Notes: generated from the sequence alone by a model not told the origin. DNA of 64,000 bases from Vibrio cortegadensis (GCF_024347395.1 NZ_AP025475.1:20137-84136); one strand, 5' to 3'; positions 1 to 11,814 are shown, counted from the first letter of the stretch. Made by a program: numbers and translations.

Positions 1-339
1 TCGACTGGCTGGTAAATAACAGCACTGCGTTTTTGTGCTCTGCTAAGTAAAACAAAGCGGCTACAACCATTTTGTGTAACCGAGACGTGCGGACTTTTTA
101 CAGCCAACAAACGAATACTGTCGTTTGTCATCATGTTAAAACGCCGCCACCTGCAGTGGTTGCGTTACCCAAGCACCTGCTATTTGAGAGCTACCCTCTG
201 GTAGTCTGAAATATTTGTCCGACCATTCAACTCCGGTTAACGGTATCGTCGCCTTCAATGGATTCAAGGCTCGCGAAACCGCTCTCGATATCGCTATCTT
301 CGTATGCTGAGAGATCTGGTTTAACGTCTGCAAGCTCAT
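1..339 (-). pseudogene. Mirror fragment of terminase large subunit, N-terminal part
   Basis: This is the copy of the start of the gene at 37847-39820, cut by the window edge. Frame is lost near 136, where the motif after VTQPLQV is disturbed by inserted bases; the first 67 residues match the intact gene. Confidence 0.8.
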
Positions 340-810
340 TCAATGCCATAGCCAATTCTCGCTTAAGTACCTCGATTTGCTCTGGCGGCATATCCGGCCA
401 TGCCATCTTCAACTTCGGTAGCCACGAATCCACTCGGGTTCGCAACGCAATCGCAACCATTGAAATGGTGTCTGTGATGATTGAGATAGGAGCATATTGT
501 TTTCGAGTACCAGGCGCTTTGTTCGGTTGAGTAATATGCGTTCTTCACGCTCATCATTCTTGAGCTGTTGTTCGCGCTGTTTTCCGATTCTTCGGTAGGT
601 GTTTCCGGTTCTTCTTCAGTCGGTTTTCGACTGACTTATAACTGATGTAGGAGTGAATGCACTCCATAGGATCGATACCGTCTCGACCCTTTGCTTTCGG
701 CAGTACGCCTTGGTTTTGCAGGTTTCTGACTTGGCGATCTGAAATGCCAAGTAGGTCACCGATTTGCTTCTGGCCAAACTTGATATTCGGATTAAAAGCT
801 GCTCTTTCAT
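227..810 (-). pseudogene. Mirror copy of terminase small subunit, frameshifted
   Basis: Counterpart of 37372-37959. One T is missing from a T run at codon 6, which throws the N-terminal half out of frame. The C-terminal 77 residues remain readable in the original frame from 460 to 227. Confidence 0.8.
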
Positions 811-925
811 GCGGAAACCGGAAACCCTGAAAAACGAAAAAATTTAAAAGTGAGAGGTTTTCTGCGAGGTCATGCCCCGTGGGGTTCCAGATACGCCGGA
901 AGGACCCATTGCGACCGCGGTCGCA

Positions 926-1130
926 TTAGACAGGCTTAGGTGTCTGAGAAAGAACACGAAAGATGATCGTCAACGCAGCTGCAGTAGCGTTCAGCCCTGC
1001 ATACACTGGCATACCCATGCACCTCAATCAATGGGAGCAGAGAAGCCAGCAGGTTCATAGCCACGACGGCCAGTGCCCATTGGATACTCCACAGCTTTCC
1101 TGACTCTTTCCAGTTATCAATTAGTTTCAT
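926..1130 (-). pseudogene. Mirror copy of two-helix membrane protein, frameshifted
   Basis: Counterpart of 37048-37254. The frame is lost after LPLIEVH because bases are missing where the intact gene reads CATGTAAGTATG. Confidence 0.75.
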
Positions 1131-1392
1131 GGCCACTACCTTTTATCTCTTTGGTTAGTTTGATTGGGAACATAGGATCCAGCTCTGGATTGATGGATGT
1201 GGCTGCAATGCAGTAAACCGCAAACAATCCTTCAAAGAAGTCCAGCAACCACCACTCAGGCCACCCATTGCGAACGCAGACAGCGTTGGTCTGTTCATTG
1301 AAGTAGATAGGCACCACACCAAATAGAAAGGCGTAATGTGTGTAGTCTTCTTCTATCTGCTGCTTAGTCAGTCTGTGCTTGAACATTGCCAT
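1117..1392 (-). CDS. Mirror copy of 90-residue hypothetical protein (open frame, one extra Trp)
   Basis: Counterpart of 36789-37061. It is uninterrupted, 91 residues long, and differs by an inserted Trp codon (PEWW instead of PEW). It is open only because the insertion happens to be three bases. Confidence 0.7.
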   Translation of the reverse strand: MAMFKHRLTKQQIEEDYTHYAFLFGVVPIYFNEQTNAVCVRNGWPEWWLLDFFEGLFAVYCIAATSINPELDPMFPIKLTKEIKGSGHETN

Positions 1393-1544
1393 CGGTCACT
1401 TCCTTTGATGCTTGAATAGCTAAACAAATGGACTCTTCAAGGCGCTGCTTTGCTAACTCCATCTTTGTTGGGTTAGCGGTTGGCTGATTGCTCATCAATC
1501 GCTCTAAAGCCCTGCCCTTGTGTATTCAGAATTGCTTCAAACAT
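1364..1544 (-). pseudogene. Mirror copy of 59-residue hypothetical protein, frameshifted
   Basis: Counterpart of 36638-36817, with one extra G in the GGGCAGG stretch near the start of the gene. Confidence 0.7.
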
Positions 1545-1546
1545 AG

Positions 1547-1669
1547 CTACCTCGTTGCGCCGATTGGATACATGCAATCCAATGCACCACCCACATATCT
1601 ATCGACTTTTTCCTTGAGTTGGTTCGGGTTTGTCAGAGTCCGGTGGATTGTCCAGGCTCTGACTGTCAT
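1547..1669 (-). CDS. Mirror copy of 40-residue small protein
   Basis: Counterpart of 36513-36635, same length and open. Whether even the original is expressed is uncertain. Confidence 0.4.
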   Translation of the reverse strand: MTVRAWTIHRTLTNPNQLKEKVDRYVGGALDCMYPIGATR

Positions 1670-1885
1670 GAGATTGGTTTCCGTAACGAATGCATAGTCT
1701 GCCCGTTCAGTTATCGTTACCTGTCCACGTGGAAGTTAATCACTACATGGTGACACCCTCGGTTGTTCATACTCATTTCAGGTTATTCCTAAAGAGGCTC
1801 GTAAACCCACTTAGAAATAAAGCCAGCACATGGCTGGCTTTAGAGTAAGCAATGGATATAAGGAATGTGCTCGCGCTAATCGACG

Positions 1886-2164
1886 CTACTTGTCGGCCTG
1901 CTTATCCTGGTACCACTGTTTGATCTTGTCGGGCTTTTGCCCACACTTCTCTAACGCACCCTTCCAAATCAGGTCACGTTCAACAGCTTCATCCCTTGTC
2001 AGGGGCGGGCCATCGAAAGGAATATCACAAGGTGTTAGGAAAGCCGCAGGTGGAAGAACTACCACATCACGAGTCTGCGTCACCACTTGGAGATCGGTAG
2101 TGCTGCCACATGCTGTCAATAACATCGGCAGGCAAACGCTTAGAGCCACAATCATCTTCTTCAT
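1886..2164 (-). CDS. Mirror copy of Rz1-like outer spanin
   Basis: Identical in translation to the lipoprotein at 36018-36296 (92 residues, lipobox LTAC), showing how clean this part of the mirror is. Confidence 0.75.
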   Translation of the reverse strand: MKKMIVALSVCLPMLLTACGSTTDLQVVTQTRDVVVLPPAAFLTPCDIPFDGPPLTRDEAVERDLIWKGALEKCGQKPDKIKQWYQDKQADK

Positions 2165-2483
2165 TCTGCAGTAGTCCTTTTAGTTCACCGACGGCTTGAT
2201 TCACTGTTGCGTCCACGGTCGCATTGTAAGTTTTCATGTAATCAACGGCTTTACGCTCATCGTCAAGGTGCTGAGTGAGCGTATTAATCGTTGAATTCAA
2301 ATCGGTATTGACCTGAGTAACGGTTGCAATGGATAGCTTGGCTGTTGCAAGTTCAGCCTGTTTGGTTGCAATGGTTGAGTCTTTCGATTCAATCTGTTGC
2401 TCCAAATAGTCAACACGCAAAGAAAAGAAACCAATCACCAACCCAAGCACCACAATAAAAATGCCGTTCATCTTAGTTAGCAA
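2067..2483 (-). CDS. Mirror copy of Rz-like inner spanin
   Basis: Identical in translation to the 138-residue protein at 35699-36115, with the Rz1 copy nested in another frame as in the original. Confidence 0.75.
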   Translation of the reverse strand: MLTKMNGIFIVVLGLVIGFFSLRVDYLEQQIESKDSTIATKQAELATAKLSIATVTQVNTDLNSTINTLTQHLDDERKAVDYMKTYNATVDATVNQAVGELKGLLQNEEDDCGSKRLPADVIDSMWQHYRSPSGDADS

Positions 2484-2996
2484 AACAGAGCTCCGTTTCT
2501 TTCTGTCGCCGCTTAACTAGGCCTGGTAACTTCTTACCAGCCCCATACACCCAAAACGAAAGCTCGTTACAAGCTTTGGAGTAGTTACCTTGGCGAATGT
2601 GTTTATAAATGCGTGTCTCGCTGCCATCAGGGTTATGTCTGAATCGCGTACAGCCTGTGTTGAATATGAATGATGTGAAAGCATCAATTTGCCCTTGGCT
2701 CATCGGAGCATCACCCATCGAAGCAACGAGACATTTTTCTGAGGATTTGATGTTTTAACCCAATCCTCTGCGACTTGAATTTCAGTAACCGGCTTATCAT
2801 CTACGCCATGAGTATTCCCCACACCGTTAGTGATTAAGCCGGACGGGCAAACATAAGGATCCAGTCGGCATCCCTCTGCATTGCCTATGATCTCCAAGGC
2901 TTGTTGTGAAACCATCAGGTCGCTTTGAACAACCCCTCCGGTGATAAGAGCAATGATGGCCATGACAGAACAAACAATCTTGTTTTTAGCCTTCAT
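2473..2996 (-). pseudogene. Mirror copy of SAR endolysin, split by a homopolymer deletion
   Basis: Counterpart of 35185-35709. A run of five A became four after DWVK, giving two half-frames (2700-2996 and 2473-2718). Confidence 0.85.
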
Positions 2997-3273
2997 TACC
3001 GATCGTCCTCTTCAAGAAGTGTTTCTAGCGGTACTCCGCTCGCCACTTTGGACTTGAGCACTTCATGATTTTTATGCTTATAAACCCAAGTGAGGATGAA
3101 AGAAGCTAGACCCAAGAACAGGCCTCAATCACACCCCACTCACTGACTGAAAATGCACCGAGAACAGTCACCCAACCTGCAAAGAACTGGGTAACCTTCT
3201 CACCTTTCGCAATAAAAAAGCGGCGACAACTCCAGCTAGAGCAGTCAGCCATAGTTGTTTTTTTCTCTAGCAT
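2996..3273 (-). pseudogene. Mirror copy of holin, frameshifted
   Basis: Counterpart of 34907-35185. One T of a T7 run is missing, one C is missing at GGCCTCCAATC, and one base is added in an A run, so no long frame survives. Confidence 0.75.
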
Positions 3274-3296
3274 TAGGAGCCTCACGCTTTTGCGTT

Positions 3297-4342
3297 TTAC
3301 AACTGGTTAAATGAATCAACCGTCGACAAATAAGTGCCTTCTTCCATCTCAATACCAATAAAACGGCGGTTTAACTTCACACACGCTTTACCCGTAGAGC
3401 CGGAACCCATAAAAGCATCAAGCACAACATCACCTTCACGACTGCTGGCGGTGAGAATGTGCTCCAGCATTTCCGCTGGCTTTTCGCATGGATGTTTACC
3501 TGGGTAATACGCGACAGGAGTAAATGTCAAACATCGGTATAAGGCACGTCACTGGTGACGCTGAATGGACGACGCAAGCTTTCATACTCAGCTTTAAGAT
3601 CGTCATACTGACGAGTTAACGACTGATAGTCCGCATTAAGTGCATCGTACTCTTTGGTTAGTTCTTCATGAGAGCGTTCAAGCTTTCCAGCATGTTCAGC
3701 AAACAGTGCTTGCAGCTTTTCATATTGTTCTCGATTAGGAAGTTGCCACTGACTGGCACTAAACCAATGTGAACACATCTGTGTGCCAGTAGCTTTGTTG
3801 ATCTCTTTGGCTGAAATGCCAAGCGTCTCACGGGCTTGTTTGAAATATTGAATCAGAGGCTCAAATACCTCTTTCTTTAATTCAGAACACTTCTTCGCAT
3901 AACCAGCCACGCCTTTAGCATGACCTTCCGAACCGTAGTGTTCAGCGAACAGTACACGCTCAGTAGCAGGGAAGAAGGACCGTAAATCAGCTTTTCTCAT
4001 TCTGCGCCATGGGCCGTTTGGCTTAGCCCAAATGATATGGTTCAACACATTAAAGCGTTGCCTCATAAGCAATTCAGTATCTGCTGAGAGCTTGTGGCCA
4101 CAAAACAAGTAAATACTGCCTGATGGTTTTAGCACTCGCCAAAACTCAAGCATGATCTCGTCTAACCACGCCAAGAACGTTTCTACATCAGGCCACTGAT
4201 TATCCCAAGCGTTTTTCTTTACTTGGAAATAAGGTGGATCAGTTAAAACAAGGTCGACGCTGTTATCTGGTAAGGTTTTAAGATAAGACAGGCAATCTGC
4301 ATTAAACAGCTGCACCGTGTTATTTAAGAAGGAATGGTTCAA
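3297..4342 (-). pseudogene. Mirror copy of DNA methyltransferase, split by one missing G
   Basis: Counterpart of 33837-34883. A single G is lost after YTDV, so the DPPY-containing part (3527-4342) and the FMGSGSTG-containing part (3297-3530) read as separate frames. Confidence 0.85.
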
Positions 4343-4356
4343 TAGTGCCTCCGAGC

Positions 4357-4482
4357 TTAGGCGCTCTTGGCACTCTCCTTAATCAAAGTTTTGCACCGCT
4401 TGCATTTAATCGAAACAGTGCCAATAAATTCACATAATTTCGCGCCGCACTTAGGGCAACGCAGTTCTATTAGTTTTGTCAT
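4357..4482 (-). CDS. Mirror copy of Com-like zinc-finger protein
   Basis: Counterpart of 33697-33822. Open over its full 41 codons with the four cysteines kept. Confidence 0.65.
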   Translation of the reverse strand: MTKLIELRCPKCGAKLCEFIGTVSIKCKRCKTLIKESAKSA

Positions 4483-4757
4483 ATAGTCTCACTTTCGTGT
4501 AGACTCCAACCGCTTTGCAAAGCTGGATGGGCCTTGGTTTGGCTTATGACTAGCGTAATAGGTCAGATGGCTGTGAGGTGTTCCCGCACTTCACAGTCGC
4601 CCATTTCATTGCCGTAGAAGATGCACAGCTCCCTCTCTGCAAAAGCAGGTCTCAGGTACTCAAGGCTGCGCCCAAATGCGAAAAAAACCCCGCCATTTGG
4701 CGAGGTTTCAATTTGTTCACGGTTACAAAACCGCACTTTGGTAAATTTATACCCTAA

Positions 4758-5056
4758 CTATAGGACATTTTGCAACAACTGCATGTTGTGTTTTATTTGT
4801 GGTTAACACACAAGATGTAGTGTTTAACGTTAGCAGCATCAATTCACCGAGGTCGGTTGTAATGTAGCGACCATCTGGGATCTTCTTTAATTGTCCAGCT
4901 TGGCTTAATTGCTCCATAACAAAGGCCACGTGCGGCAAACTTGCCATACCCTAGCCATTGCGTACCCACCAATACTTTCGGCGCTTTGTGGGCCGCACGA
5001 TGCGTTTTCAAGTATTTCTTTTACTAGGTTTTCTTGGGTGTTTTAATCTGGTTCAT
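4758..5056 (-). pseudogene. Mirror copy of 98-residue early protein, frameshifted
   Basis: Counterpart of 33125-33421. A G4 run is shortened to G3 near codon 37 and bases are added near the 3' end; the middle reads from MASLPHV. Confidence 0.7.
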
Positions 5057-5179
5057 ATAACTTCTCCTGGCGTATTAAAGTCAGGACGACACTAATTATT
5101 GGTCACGTGGAAAGCTAGTCTTATTGGAGGGAAAAGCCGTGGGTGTGACCACGACCTCTCATTACGGAAAAACAACTAG

Positions 5180-5564
5180 CTATTGGGAGTACTTTCCCTT
5201 ACTTACCAATTCGTGGCTTTTTCCAGTAGGCCCTTGATCTTTACCTAATTGAGACATGACGGCAAAAGACTGGCGCTGCAGTGCTTCAACTTGCATCAGT
5301 AGCCCAATAATCTGGAAATTATTGTTAATTACGGTTTGCGCCTCAATGGACATGTCACCTGCAATGTTTAGTGACTTGGTTTGAATCTCAACACGCAACT
5401 TCTCTGTTAGTTCTTCTAGCTTCCAACCAGTCGGATTATCACGACTCATCAGAACAGGGAGGTTTGTTGCGGCAACTTGCTGTTGAGCTTCTTCGATAAT
5501 GTGAGCAACGTCTTCAACTTCCAGGCCACAATTTTCAATCATTTCTACAAAGCTTTTCGTTCAT
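5180..5564 (-). pseudogene. Mirror copy of 120-residue early protein, frameshifted at both ends
   Basis: Counterpart of 32620-32982. One extra A lies between codons 1 and 8, and a further indel replaces the C-terminus after GPTGK; about 105 central residues are unchanged. Confidence 0.7.
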
Positions 5565-5817
5565 CTTAATTTTCCTTTTTCATTTATAACTTCACCATCA
5601 ATGACCACTGAGCGACTTTGAGGTGAAAACGTATTGAAGTAGGGCGCTGCTCTAATATCGTTTCAATTTCAATTCGTGCCTGCATTCTTCCAACCTCTAA
5701 CCCGAGAAAATAACCTTCAAAACCTGGCCTTTCCTTTTTGCAGCTGCTTCGCTTCCTGCTCCTGTTCTTTGAGCTCCAAGCATAGCGACTGCAGCTTTTT
5801 GATAAGCTCCTATCCAC
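5561..5817 (-). pseudogene. Mirror copy of 85-residue coiled-coil protein, frameshifted
   Basis: Counterpart of 32366-32623. Only the central stretch around ERPGFEGYFLGLEVGR matches the original frame. Confidence 0.65.
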
Positions 5818-5992
5818 TATTCTTCCTCATCTTCAGGCATGCAATTGCTGCATGTATGTTCATTGCTGTGCCATTCACCACATTGGCCCCAGTGAAGGCA
5901 CTGCCGCAACTTTTACATGCGCCCATTTCCGATGAATCGACAGGTTCATCACAAACTACACAGTCACCACAATATTCAATTTCACCGTACAT
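5817..5992 (-). pseudogene. Mirror copy of 58-residue Cys-rich protein, frameshifted
   Basis: Counterpart of 32190-32366. The frame is lost after SAF, removing the second half of the metal-binding residues. Confidence 0.65.
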
Positions 5993-6626
5993 TGGACACC
6001 TCTGGTTTATATGACTAATAACTTGCCTATATTGATAACCAACTCCATCTTGTTATCTACGCATCCGGTAGCCATAGCATTAGCGGCTGAATTTAAAAGC
6101 TCATCCACTTCAATGCTTTTAACCTCTTCAAATGCAAATTTAAGCATCCCTGCCTGTCAGTAGAAAAACCTTCACGCATTTTATTGCCGTAATTCATCAA
6201 CAACTGGCAAGCACTAATTTCCATATTGAATCTTGTGGTCCTTTGAACGGCTAAAGAAATTGGTTCTTCTCCAAGGTATGCCGACAGAGTTAGCTCTTTT
6301 GCTATGGTTTGACGTTGTGCTGATTCATATCCAGGCGATTTAACTTCATGAATGATGATTTTTCCCAATTTACGAGCAAGATGATATTCAGCATTAGCGC
6401 CTAAGCTATGTTCCCAACCAGAAAGCATTAGGATGCAATCTGATGTTCGAACCATTGAACAACAAATATCCATATACTCTGGCTGAGATAATCCATCGGG
6501 TAGCAAGGCTGGATTTAGGACACTAAAACCTTTATTAGATAGTTTCAGATCCATCTTATTAAAAGCTAGACGGTTAAATTCAGGCAGGCCACTCATTGGG
6601 CCTGCAATATAGACTTTAGTCTTCAC
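5982..6626 (-). pseudogene. Mirror copy of DUF4406-like protein, frameshifted
   Basis: Counterpart of 31553-32200. About 160 N-terminal residues are intact; a missing base in the GGGG tract after DRQG shifts the rest. Confidence 0.75.
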
Positions 6627-6978
6627 GCAACATTCTCTTCTTTAACAACATCGAAATGGACTTGAGTTATTACCTCACGATCACCAATTGGACGCTGATA
6701 ACAACGGCGAAGCTCGCTTTTTAAATCTTCCATCGTCGCAAAGCCATCTAGCCTGGCATCATTAAGTTCAAGGTCTGATAACAAGCAGTGGTTTACATAC
6801 CAAATATTGACTGGTAGAAGCTGCCCTGTTTTTTCGTTTTAATATGTGCAAAGCCTGGATGAATATCTTTATTACCAAGACGAACACTTGTGCATTTATG
6901 AGCCGAGAAGATACGATTAAAGTTCTCGTCATTGAGTGTTAATTCGGTATCAACCGAGTGAACTACCTTATTCTTCAT
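6623..6978 (-). pseudogene. Mirror copy of ASCH-like protein, frameshifted
   Basis: Counterpart of 31200-31556. The A run after AHIK is altered, ending the frame after FGM. Confidence 0.7.
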
Positions 6979-7138
6979 TATCGTCACCACTGTATTCAAT
7001 AACACTAACAGGCTTATTCGGTTCTTCCGTTCTCCAGCTAGGCGCCCATTTATCTAACCAAGCTTGCGCCTGTGGTTGAGTCATGCGGTTATGCGTCATG
7101 ACATACGCCTGAAGTTCACTGGAATCGGATGGAAGCAT
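6968..7138 (-). CDS. Mirror copy of 56-residue hypothetical protein
   Basis: Counterpart of 31040-31210, open and of equal length. Confidence 0.6.
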   Translation of the reverse strand: MLPSDSSELQAYVMTHNRMTQPQAQAWLDKWAPSWRTEEPNKPVSVIEYSGDDNEE

Positions 7139-7147
7139 GATCAAGAC

Positions 7148-7228
7148 CTATTGGATGTAAAGTAACCCTGCAGCAATGGCGTAGAATGCCGTTGCTGCTA
7201 TAACAAGTTCAAAGTGCTTAAACGTCAT
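7148..7228 (-). CDS. Mirror copy of 26-residue membrane peptide
   Basis: Counterpart of 30950-31030, open and of equal length, again overlapping the ssb copy by four bases. Confidence 0.5.
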   Translation of the reverse strand: MTFKHFELVIAATAFYAIAAGLLYIQ

Positions 7229-7617
7229 CGTGTTGGCTGCTGAGGCTGGCCCCATCCCTCTTGTCTTCTACCGCCTAACATTTGCATCACGCCATTAAAG
7301 CCTTGCACCACAACCTCTGTCGTATATTGGTCTTGACCACTTTGGTCTTGCCACTTACGCGTTTGTAATTGGCCTTCAATGTAAACCTGTGAGCCTTTAT
7401 GAAGATATTCACCTGCGACTTCTGCAATCTTTCCAAATAGAGCAACACGGTGCCATTCAGTTTTCTCTCGTTCTTCACCAGTAGCTTTATCGCGCCATGA
7501 TTCCGAGGTTGCGATGGTGATGTTTGCGACTGCAGAACCATTCGGCATGTAGCGAACTTCTACATCAGCGCCTAAGTGACCAACTAAAATTACTTTATTA
7601 ACTCCGCGACTGGCCAT
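7225..7617 (-). CDS. ssb: Mirror copy of single-stranded DNA-binding protein
   Basis: Identical in translation to the 130-residue SSB at 30561-30953. Confidence 0.8.
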   Translation of the reverse strand: MASRGVNKVILVGHLGADVEVRYMPNGSAVANITIATSESWRDKATGEEREKTEWHRVALFGKIAEVAGEYLHKGSQVYIEGQLQTRKWQDQSGQDQYTTEVVVQGFNGVMQMLGGRRQEGWGQPQQPTR

Positions 7618-8903
7618 TATTCAGCCTCCTTTGGAGCAATAAGAACTTCACGAGTACCGTTTGATTTGTAATCAGAAACAACACCCATCTTTTCTAAGTC
7701 TTCAAGAATTTGACTCGCTCGGTTGTAACCGATTTTGAATTTACGTTGGACGCCTGAAACACTGGCACGACGTGTTTCTGCTACCAATCTTGAACCTTGG
7801 TGAGTAGAGAGTCCGTGTTTTCACTTTCTTTTACGCTGACAGTAACTGTCATTCCATCAGGCAAACCTTTTGAAGCAGCTTTTTTGAATATCAGATGCCC
7901 AAATAACATTCCCTTTAGAGTTATCTAATTTCTGAGGAAATGAATCACCATCTAACAATCCAGAACGACCACCGAACACTAAAGACAGATCTTCAATAAG
8001 AAGACCTAACTCTTCTGTCATAAGGAAAAAGTCAGCATTATGGTAGGCAATATCATCATTACCTTCGGGTTCTGCATCACTATGAAAACGAAGTTTGACT
8101 AACTTCATATCGACATTGCGTTGAGTTTTAGATTCCGGCAGGCTGATAAGAGTAAATGAGACTTCATATTTCAATTCGTTCTCATTAATCAACTGACATT
8201 TATCCATGTCACATTCAACCAAAGAAAGAGAATCGAACACGCTAAAATCAATCGCATTACCTTTAGATACGACTGTTTGCTTTGCCGTTTCCCCACGGCC
8301 TTTTATCGTTCCTTCATAATCAACATACAGCCATTCCGGCTTAATAAAGCGATGATCATCTTTAGGTAAGCTCACCCAATCATTGATATAAGCGCAAGGC
8401 TTAGCGCCTAAGCGAATAGGCAAACAAGAGAAAGAACCTAATGCCTTACGAATGCCACCAATAACATCTTCACTCTTACCGTCGCTTTTCTCATCAATAA
8501 CTAATAGCTGGCGCTTTATATCGATGTAGAAACAAGAGCGGTGATGCTTAACAGGCTGCAAGCGAAGTAATTCCGCATGGGCAGTGGTTTCAACATCATC
8601 ACGAAGTTGATTGGTAATCTTGGTACCTTTCTCTTCCAAATCAGCAATGCGGCGCTCTTTTAAAGCATTCAACTGATCACGAGGTACTGAGCGAGTGGCG
8701 TCAATGTATTGAATAAATAAGCAGTCATTAACAACATGCGTTACTTTCTCGTTGTCATTAAATAGAACGTGTTCAAAACCAGTGCTCTTTACACCAGTTT
8801 CACTCAATTGGGTAAATCGTTTTGATGAAATCTTTTCTTCAATATCGGCAATAGAAAGATTGAAGTCGTTCAATTCATAAATAGAGGCGTTTTTAAATAA
8901 CAT
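7617..8903 (-). pseudogene. Mirror copy of RdgC-FtsK-gamma fusion, frameshifted
   Basis: Counterpart of 29275-30561. One extra A in the A run after DIQK ends the frame at 348 residues (8903-7857). A missing C further on disturbs the FtsK-gamma part. Confidence 0.8.
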
Positions 8904-8912
8904 GGGTGATCT

Positions 8913-9098
8913 CTAATGCTGGATTTTATTAAATTCGATTTGAATACCATTTGGCTTTGCGACCACGGTCGCAATCGGCTTTTCATCTTGAACCCAACAT
9001 TCGTTTTCGCAGTGGTAGCCTTGCTTTTCTAAGAAAGTCTCTGCTTGGAAGTATGTTTGAAAGATAAAAGGTTCATTGCTGATTGCTATGGTTCGCAT
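8913..9098 (-). CDS. Mirror copy of 61-residue hypothetical protein
   Basis: Identical in translation to 29080-29265, including the embedded TTGCGACC palindrome. Confidence 0.7.
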   Translation of the reverse strand: MRTIAISNEPFIFQTYFQAETFLEKQGYHCENECWVQDEKPIATVVAKPNGIQIEFNKIQH

Positions 9099-9115
9099 AA
9101 TGGCTCCTTAATGTC

Positions 9116-9952
9116 TTAGGCCGCTTTTACGGACGCTAAAATATCTATTCTGTTTTTCCCTGGAGAATAAGAAAGGATGGTGTGTTTAAGTTTCTTATTA
9201 AGTTTTTCTAATAACTCGACAGTTTCAGCATCAACACCGCCACACTCTTCAAATGAAAGATCTTGAGGCAATTCATCGCACCAAAAATCACTCTCAATCT
9301 CTCGAGCATAATTCGGCTCACAAACAACAATCATGGCATCATTGATGTTCAGTTCTTCATCTTCATAGTGCGTAAAAATATCGTCAATTTCGCCAAAATA
9401 TTTGTCAGTACTTTGGTCGTATAACTGTGCACTTCCATCCCATTCAACCACTGGCATTCTGAGGAAATTATCTTTCTCTTTTACATCGCTACACTTCTGG
9501 CAATAAGCGTTCTTTACAAATACTTCACCGCACTCACACTTACGGTGAGTAGAGCCACTCCATCGCGCTAAATCTTCATTGTCACCATAAAACGACCATC
9601 CCTTGAAACCCAACCGCTAATGTTTTTTTCAAACGGGCTGCTTTTTGATGAATCAGCAAAGATAACTAATGGGAATGCAAACATTGCTACCACACCATCT
9701 TCTGTGTCCCCAAATGCCAACAAGGAAAGCCCCTTGAATATCGATGCTAGGCTTCCACTCTAGACAGCTGCCAATTTTACCACTACACCAAAGCTCACCC
9801 ATCTCGCCATCCATAATGACAAGATCACAATCAAAGCCCTTTACTAGCAAACCATTTTTGCAGGCTTCCAACTTGGTTTTCTCATCCCACATAGGTAACT
9901 GTGGATGTGTCCAAAACCCTTGTTCATCGCGCTTAACGTCAAATGCTTTCAT
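9116..9952 (-). pseudogene. Mirror copy of 278-residue zinc-ribbon protein, split
   Basis: Counterpart of 28226-29062. Indels between 9613 and 9730 separate the N-terminal (9653-9952) and C-terminal (9116-9613) frames. Confidence 0.75.
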
Positions 9953-9966
9953 GTTTATCTCCTGGC

Positions 9967-10254
9967 TTATGCTGCATTCTGGCTTTGATTTTTATAATCA
10001 CGATTCCATAGTTGTAAAATGAAAGCGTCGCCAGCTCTGTTTGTTAAAGCCCAATTTGCTATTACTGCAGGCTTATTATCGAACGCTGGTGTGGAATTTG
10101 CAGTTTGGACACATCAGCATTAATTCTTTTGTTTCTCGGTTATATCGCCATTCAGGCAAACCATTTCACTTCTGGTTGAAGCTGAACGCGACGTTGCAAA
10201 GGCACGTTGGCATATCTTCTGGTAGTTTTGGGCTGCGTCCCCATTCATACACAT
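9967..10254 (-). pseudogene. Mirror copy of Lar-like zinc-finger protein, frameshifted
   Basis: Counterpart of 27921-28211; the start and stop are recognisable but several indels break the frame. Confidence 0.6.
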
Positions 10255-10885
10255 GATCGAGTCCCTCCTGATCGAACTTATTTAAAATTCCGAGCAGGCG
10301 ATTCCAACGGCAAGACCAACGCTTATTCCAAGCGGCCTCGCTCTTACCTCCGCCAACCGTGCAATCTTGGTTTGTGGCAGCAGGGCCCGTACCTGCGTTT
10401 ATTTCATCGCGCTTTGCTGACAAGCCAACAAAGCAAGATGCTTAATTAATTCAGATGATGAGCCCTTTAACGAACGCTCTTCCTGCGAATTAAACGAGCA
10501 AGTAGTTCAACTAGAAATTCTCAGATGGCAGTTGTTGCGCCGTCGCTGTAGCAATAACGCAACCATTCAGCGACACACGTGCGTGCGTTATTCATGGCTC
10601 TAACAAGTTTGGTAAATTTAAATGCTTGAGGCGGGAAGAGGCATTGGTGACTTCTTTTGAAAGTTTACATGCTAACGTTGTGATTGGCTGCGCATTGTTG
10701 CCACTTGTCGTTCATTACCCTCACCATCGACCCAACAACGATCCTCTCGCGGTGCAGGAGGGCTCTGATACTACTATTGCTACTGCCGTTATTCTCAAAG
10801 CCTTCCAACTGACCTTTTTGGTTTCGAGGAACAACAGCAGTGCTTGGCGGATTTCTTCACGCAATCCTTCTTTGTTATATCGCAC
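10152..10885 (-). pseudogene. Mirror copy of antiterminator-like gene, frameshifted
   Basis: Counterpart of 27296-28024. The segment for NKRWSCRWNRLLGILNKF is still readable; the N-terminal half is broken. Confidence 0.6.
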
Positions 10886-10898
10886 TGCAAAATCCCTC

Positions 10899-11519
10899 TA
10901 TTCTTTCTGAATAACTGGCTGTTAGCCATATAGCAACATAAGCCGATGGCAAATGCCACAAGCCTTATTTGCGCCGAGCTCAACAAAGCTGGTAGCAATA
11001 AGCTCCTACAATTCATTTGATAGCTGCTGTAAATCCAGCTTTATCGTCGTTACTGTTATAAGCACCGTCCATTTGCTGGCTCACAAGGTGTTTGAAGCAC
11101 ATCTTAAATTCTTTAGATGCGTTAGAAGGAAGCTGCATTGCATTTGAGTTTTGACTGCGTGCAATAGGGGAGAGTGGAGTATAAAGGTACCCATAGCACC
11201 GCCATCGTCAAGCATTGGTTCCTGCTTGCGGATTCGCTTCAGTACAGCCATCCACAGCCAAACGGCTAAAAGTCGATCCGGCAGGCATGAATCTTCTTTT
11301 TATTCGTTCTATCTGCTTACATTTAGTTTTTTCTACCAACGTTGAAGGGCATCGAAATCCCGTTGGTTTACCTTCACCTAATGCACCGAACTCGATCAGT
11401 TATTAGAAGTAAAGAGCCCTTAACAAAGCTCATCAAACGCGATTAGATGCGTCAAAATAGGCAAGCGTATGTCTAGCTGACAATCTGCGCTAAATTGTGT
11501 CGTTCGCTCGACATTTCAT
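10899..11519 (-). pseudogene. Mirror copy of 204-residue early protein, degraded
   Basis: Counterpart of 26670-27284, with many indels. Confidence 0.6.
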
Positions 11520-11693
11520 TGCTGCGCCTCCTTGCGTATCTTTATTGATAATGAGAAATGTTAGTAATAACCTCCAGTTAGAGCGGTAATTCCAGGGGAC
11601 GCCGCTTCCAATGTACTCTTTTTAAACTTTTTAGTGCTTTCCTTTACTTTTTAGCTGGAGGCGAGTAACCTATAACGTCAACTATGTATTCAT
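11516..11693 (-). pseudogene. Mirror copy of Cro-like regulator, degraded
   Basis: Counterpart of 26476-26673, shortened by about 20 bases. Confidence 0.55.
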
Positions 11694-11814
11694 ACGGTGA
11701 TTCTGCTAACTGGAAGCGCAAAAGGAAATGAAACCCTGGGTTTGGGTGATTCCTAAACTTGCAGTTTAAAAACAAGGTAAACTTGGGTTTTACTTTGCTG
11801 CTAATATATATATA

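Noticed and set aside
10041..10449. Plus-strand open frames of 70-90 codons in the left mirror
   Set aside because: They are antisense shadows of the degraded copies of the antiterminator-like and Lar-like genes, with no ribosome sites.
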